Shown here: positions 38,887-41,662 of the stretch, piece by piece
How positions within the stretch are numbered: position 1 is the first letter of the stretch
Layout of the letters: each line of letters begins with the position of its first letter
Origin: an uncultured Bacteroidota bacterium
GTDB taxonomy: Bacteria > Bacteroidota > Bacteroidia > 2-12-FULL-35-15
NCBI GenBank assembly: GCA_903919535.1
Contig: CAIXIP010000038.1
Coordinates: forward strand, 1 to 41,662
Reading direction: 5' to 3'
Length of the DNA: 41,662 bases
The notes under the pieces: generated by a model
What the model was told of the DNA's origin: nothing
The model's input: the letters and a program-made list of their open reading frames with translations, nothing else
Database searches by the model: none
Translations under genes and position numbers: made by a program

Positions 38887-40830
38887 TTATGTCCATAAAT
38901 AAATGAACAATAAAACAAATCCTAATGTTCCTGCAAAAAAGTAAATTGCATAATCCTGAACTTTACCAGATTGTAATGACTTAATAGCTTCTGAAACAGA
39001 TTCAGTTACTGAAGCAATTAAATTCATAAAGCCATCAAAAATATTTTTATCAACCCATGCTGCAGGACGACCAATTAAATTGAAAACTATTTTTTTAGTT
39101 ACGAACAGATACATTTCATCAAAATAAAACTTATGATATGCTGCAGTATAAAAGCCTTTTAAGGTGTCTGCCACTTTTTGTGGAACCAAACTTTCTTTTA
39201 CATACATAAAATATGCAAGGAAAATTGCAGCAATAGCAAGCAAGACAGGACCGATTGCAAAACCAATATGAAATTCAGTTTCGAAACCAATTCCATCAGC
39301 AGTTACTAAGTGACTGAAAGGAACAAATCCTGCTACAACAGATAATATTGCAAGAATAATTAATGGAAGCAACATTGTTGCAGGTGCTTCGCCATGATGC
39401 GCATCGTGACTATCAGTATGAGACTTGTATTCTTTATTCCAGAATATATTGAAATATAATCGGAACATATAAAATGCTGTTAATCCAGCTGTAAGAACCG
39501 CTGCACCAAAAATTAGTTTATTTGAATTCCAGCACGCCAATAATATTTCTTCCTTACTGAAAAATCCAGCAAATGGAGGAATTCCGGCAATCGCTAAACA
39601 TGCTAATAAAAATGTGATGTGTGTGATTGGCATCAATTTGCGCAAACCGCCCATATCTTTCATATCATTGCTGTGAACATAATGAATCACCGCACCTGCA
39701 CCAAGGAATAATAATGCTTTGAATATAGAATGTGTAAATAAGTGAAACATAGAACCCATGAAACCAACTCCTGCTTCTGAATAATAACCGGAAACGCCCA
39801 AAGCAAACATCATGAAGCCAATTTGCGACATAGTAGAATAAGCGAGTACACGTTTAATATCTGTTTGCGTACATGCAATAATTGCTGCAAGCATTGAAGA
39901 GAAAATACCGATGTAAGCAACCACTTCTAAAGCTGCCGGACAAGAATTTGAGAAGATAGGGAATAAACGTGCAACTAAATAAACACCTGCAACAACCATG
40001 GTTGCAGCATGTATCAATGCAGAAACTGGTGTTGGACCTTCCATCGCATCCGGCAACCAAATGTGGAAAGGGAACATGGCAGACTTTCCTGCACCACCCG
40101 CAAACACTAGAACCAAGCCCCATGTTAATGCTGAAGCACCTAAAAAAGAAGCTGAAGCAATACTGGTTAAATAATTGCCTTCACTTGTTAATCGCTGAAT
40201 CAAGGTTTGAAAATCCAATGTTTCAGAATAATAAGAAAGAACAAGTATTCCAATTAAAAATCCAAGATCAGCAAAACGTGTAACAATAAATGCTTTTTTA
40301 GAAGCTGCCACTGCTGATGGTTTTTCATAATAAAACCCAATAAGTAAGAATGAAGACACACCCACTAATTCCCAAAAAATATAGATTTGAAAAATATTTG
40401 TGGAAAGTACCAATCCCAACATTGAGAATGTAAATAATGACAGGAATGCGTAATATGTTGCATAACGTGGTTCGCCATTCATATAACCCATACTATAAAT
40501 ATGAACCATTAATGAAATGAACGTAACAATCACAATCATCATCACCGAAATAGGATCTAATAATATTCCCATATCGATAGCTATGTTTGGTCCAAATTGT
40601 AACCATACATATTTTAATGCGATGATTTTTTGATAAACGCCATCAATTTTTCCTACTTCAAAGAAATATTGATATGCTACAAATGCTGATAAAAGAAAAG
40701 AAGCCAATAGCGAAAGTGTTCCCAACACACCTGAAAATTTCGGGAAATACCTACGACCTACTAATCCAATTATCAAGAAAGTTATGATTGGCAAAAGTGG
40801 AATTAACGCTATGTAAGTTGAATTCAACAT
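38887..40830 (-). CDS. nuoL: NADH-quinone oxidoreductase subunit L
   Basis: 647 residues. The antiporter-like core has FWELVGVSSFLLIGFYYEKP, FPFHIWLPDAMEGPTPVSAL and VLAYSTMSQIGFMMFALG. The C-terminus contains the long lateral helix region and a final membrane anchor (FFAGTLGFVLLFIYLW). It is the distal proton-pumping subunit of complex I. It starts two bases after nuoK. Confidence 0.96.
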   Translation of the reverse strand: MLNSTYIALIPLLPIITFLIIGLVGRRYFPKFSGVLGTLSLLASFLLSAFVAYQYFFEVGKIDGVYQKIIALKYVWLQFGPNIAIDMGILLDPISVMMIVIVTFISLMVHIYSMGYMNGEPRYATYYAFLSLFTFSMLGLVLSTNIFQIYIFWELVGVSSFLLIGFYYEKPSAVAASKKAFIVTRFADLGFLIGILVLSYYSETLDFQTLIQRLTSEGNYLTSIASASFLGASALTWGLVLVFAGGAGKSAMFPFHIWLPDAMEGPTPVSALIHAATMVVAGVYLVARLFPIFSNSCPAALEVVAYIGIFSSMLAAIIACTQTDIKRVLAYSTMSQIGFMMFALGVSGYYSEAGVGFMGSMFHLFTHSIFKALLFLGAGAVIHYVHSNDMKDMGGLRKLMPITHITFLLACLAIAGIPPFAGFFSKEEILLACWNSNKLIFGAAVLTAGLTAFYMFRLYFNIFWNKEYKSHTDSHDAHHGEAPATMLLPLIILAILSVVAGFVPFSHLVTADGIGFETEFHIGFAIGPVLLAIAAIFLAYFMYVKESLVPQKVADTLKGFYTAAYHKFYFDEMYLFVTKKIVFNLIGRPAAWVDKNIFDGFMNLIASVTESVSEAIKSLQSGKVQDYAIYFFAGTLGFVLLFIYLWT

Positions 40831-40832
40831 AT

Positions 40833-41147
40833 TTAAAATTTCATTAGATCTGCATCATCAACATCAATTGATTTCAAGCTGCGATACAGATGTATTATTA
40901 TTGCAATTGCCACAGCAGCTTCTGCAGCAGCAATGGTAATGATGAATATGGCAAAAAATAAACCATCCAGTTTATCAGCATATAAATATTTATTGAACGC
41001 CACAAAATTGATGTTGACGCTATTTAAAATTAATTCAATTGCCATCAGCATTGTGATAAGGTTCTTACGTGTAAGAAAACCATACACTCCAATGAAAAAC
41101 AAAGCTGTGCTGATAAATAAAATATGTGTTAATCCTATCTCGTTCAT
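40833..41147 (-). CDS. nuoK: NADH-quinone oxidoreductase subunit K
   Basis: 104 residues from the ATG at 41147, the usual NuoK length; an upstream in-frame ATG (41183) would add 12 hydrophilic residues and lie deep in nuoJ. The chosen start overlaps the nuoJ stop by four bases (ATGA). Three helices, with MAIELILNSVNINFV and the second buried Glu in AAAEAAVAIAI, both part of the proton path of complex I. Confidence 0.95.
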   Translation of the reverse strand: MNEIGLTHILFISTALFFIGVYGFLTRKNLITMLMAIELILNSVNINFVAFNKYLYADKLDGLFFAIFIITIAAAEAAVAIAIIIHLYRSLKSIDVDDADLMKF

Positions 41148-41662
41148 TCTTTTGTTTTTATCTTGATCGCAATTACAATACATCCGATAAGTGCTGCTAA
41201 TAAAAGCATACTCACTACTTCAAAAGGTAAAATATAACCGTGCTCTGTTGTACTTAACATTTGTAATCCTATATTTTTTACTGTTGGCGCAACCGGATGA
41301 TCAATAGCATAACCCGGCTTAACAAAACTGTGTTCAGTAATATATAAATAGGTAAGAGCTGCTGCAAAAAAGGCTGCAAGTCCCGAAAATACTGCTCGCC
41401 ACAAAACTGGTTTTTTCATTTCGTCACCAGAAGCATGTGTTAAGAAAATTGAAAAAATAATCAACACAACAATACCACCAACATAAACAACAATTTGAAC
41501 TGCTGCAATAAATTCATAATTCAAATAGAAATACAAGGCTGCTATTCCTAATAATGAAAATAACAAAAATACAGCTGCACGGAATATTTTACGGGAAGTT
41601 ACCGCAAGTAGTCCACCGCCTATGATTACAGCAGCGATAATATAAAATATGATTTGTGAAGC
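41144..41662 (-). CDS. nuoJ: NADH-quinone oxidoreductase subunit J (5' partial)
   Basis: The reading frame is open to the right edge and the start codon lies outside the window; 172 residues are seen. It opens with SQIIFYIIAAVIIGGGLL and has RAAVFLLFSLLGIAALYFYL and the VQIVVYVGGIVVLIIFSI helix with the conserved Tyr-Val-Gly-Gly of NuoJ. An internal TTG (41566) could be mistaken for a start, but the upstream residues continue the NuoJ family. Its stop overlaps the nuoK start. The operon continues to the right beyond the window. Confidence 0.94.
   Translation of the reverse strand, partial: ASQIIFYIIAAVIIGGGLLAVTSRKIFRAAVFLLFSLLGIAALYFYLNYEFIAAVQIVVYVGGIVVLIIFSIFLTHASGDEMKKPVLWRAVFSGLAAFFAAALTYLYITEHSFVKPGYAIDHPVAPTVKNIGLQMLSTTEHGYILPFEVVSMLLLAALIGCIVIAIKIKTKE

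Noticed and set aside
1-41662. tRNA, rRNA, CRISPR array, insertion sequence or prophage
   Set aside because: No tRNA-like arms, repeat-spacer pattern, transposase, integrase or phage structural gene was seen in the gaps or reading frames.

Overview
The window is AT-rich bacterial DNA that reads as Bacteroidota. A secreted cyclophilin ends in a type IX secretion (T9SS) sorting domain, several promoters fit the Bacteroidota pattern TTG-N18-TAnnTTTG, and families such as DUF2490, MbnP-like lipoproteins and CarboxypepD_reg-like proteins are typical of the phylum. It looks like chromosome: no phage, insertion sequence, CRISPR array, tRNA or rRNA was seen. Genes are dense, and only one gap (3297-3671) exceeds 300 bases.

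Region 1 (1-3296, minus): a phosphorelay set of a CHASE3/PAS histidine kinase, an Rcp1-type single-domain receiver and a receiver-SpoIIE phosphatase that runs off the left edge. The kinase is preceded by a perfect 20-bp tandem repeat in which each unit is a palindrome. Region 2 (3672-8702, minus): a three-gene unit with its own promoter. It encodes a SulP anion transporter carrying STAS and cyclic-nucleotide-binding domains, a class III adenylate cyclase fused to an HD domain, and a PPK2 polyphosphate kinase. Maker and sensor of cyclic AMP sit side by side. Region 3 (8982-10783, plus): an MbnP-like lipoprotein and its MbnH/MauG-type di-heme partner.

Region 4 (10877-23788) is the most coherent part. 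It contains a nitrosative-stress/Fe-S repair operon (Ric with DUF2249, a double-DUF2249 protein, a heme-copper-oxidase-like membrane protein, a DUF59 Fe-S assembly factor and an Rrf2 regulator). Next are a Crp/Fnr-hemN-proline dehydrogenase operon, a second Crp/Fnr gene, and a molybdenum cofactor cluster (moeA, mobA, moaD, moeB-rhodanese, moaE, moaC-mogA fusion; no moaA). These units share a palindromic operator of the form ATGAY-N4-RTCAT at nearly constant distance (36.5-37.5 bases) from the -7 promoter element, the geometry of a class II Fnr-type activator. The second Crp/Fnr protein keeps the Glu and Arg expected to read the TGA core. I infer a local anaerobic/NO regulon joining Fe-S repair, oxygen-independent heme synthesis and Moco synthesis.

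Region 5 (23931-29650, plus): mostly exported proteins (TPR, DUF2490, beta-barrel-like, CarboxypepD_reg-like and a T9SS-sorted cyclophilin). Region 6 (29637-34874): a radical SAM protein overlapping a DUF6873-like gene, an SDR, an acetyl-CoA hydrolase/transferase family protein and an Mrr-type restriction enzyme. Region 7 (35137-41662, minus): the distal part of a complex I operon, nuoJ-K-L-M-N. It carries a HEPN-like small gene between nuoL and nuoM and an unknown Pro/Ala-rich protein after nuoN, and it ends at a strong terminator.
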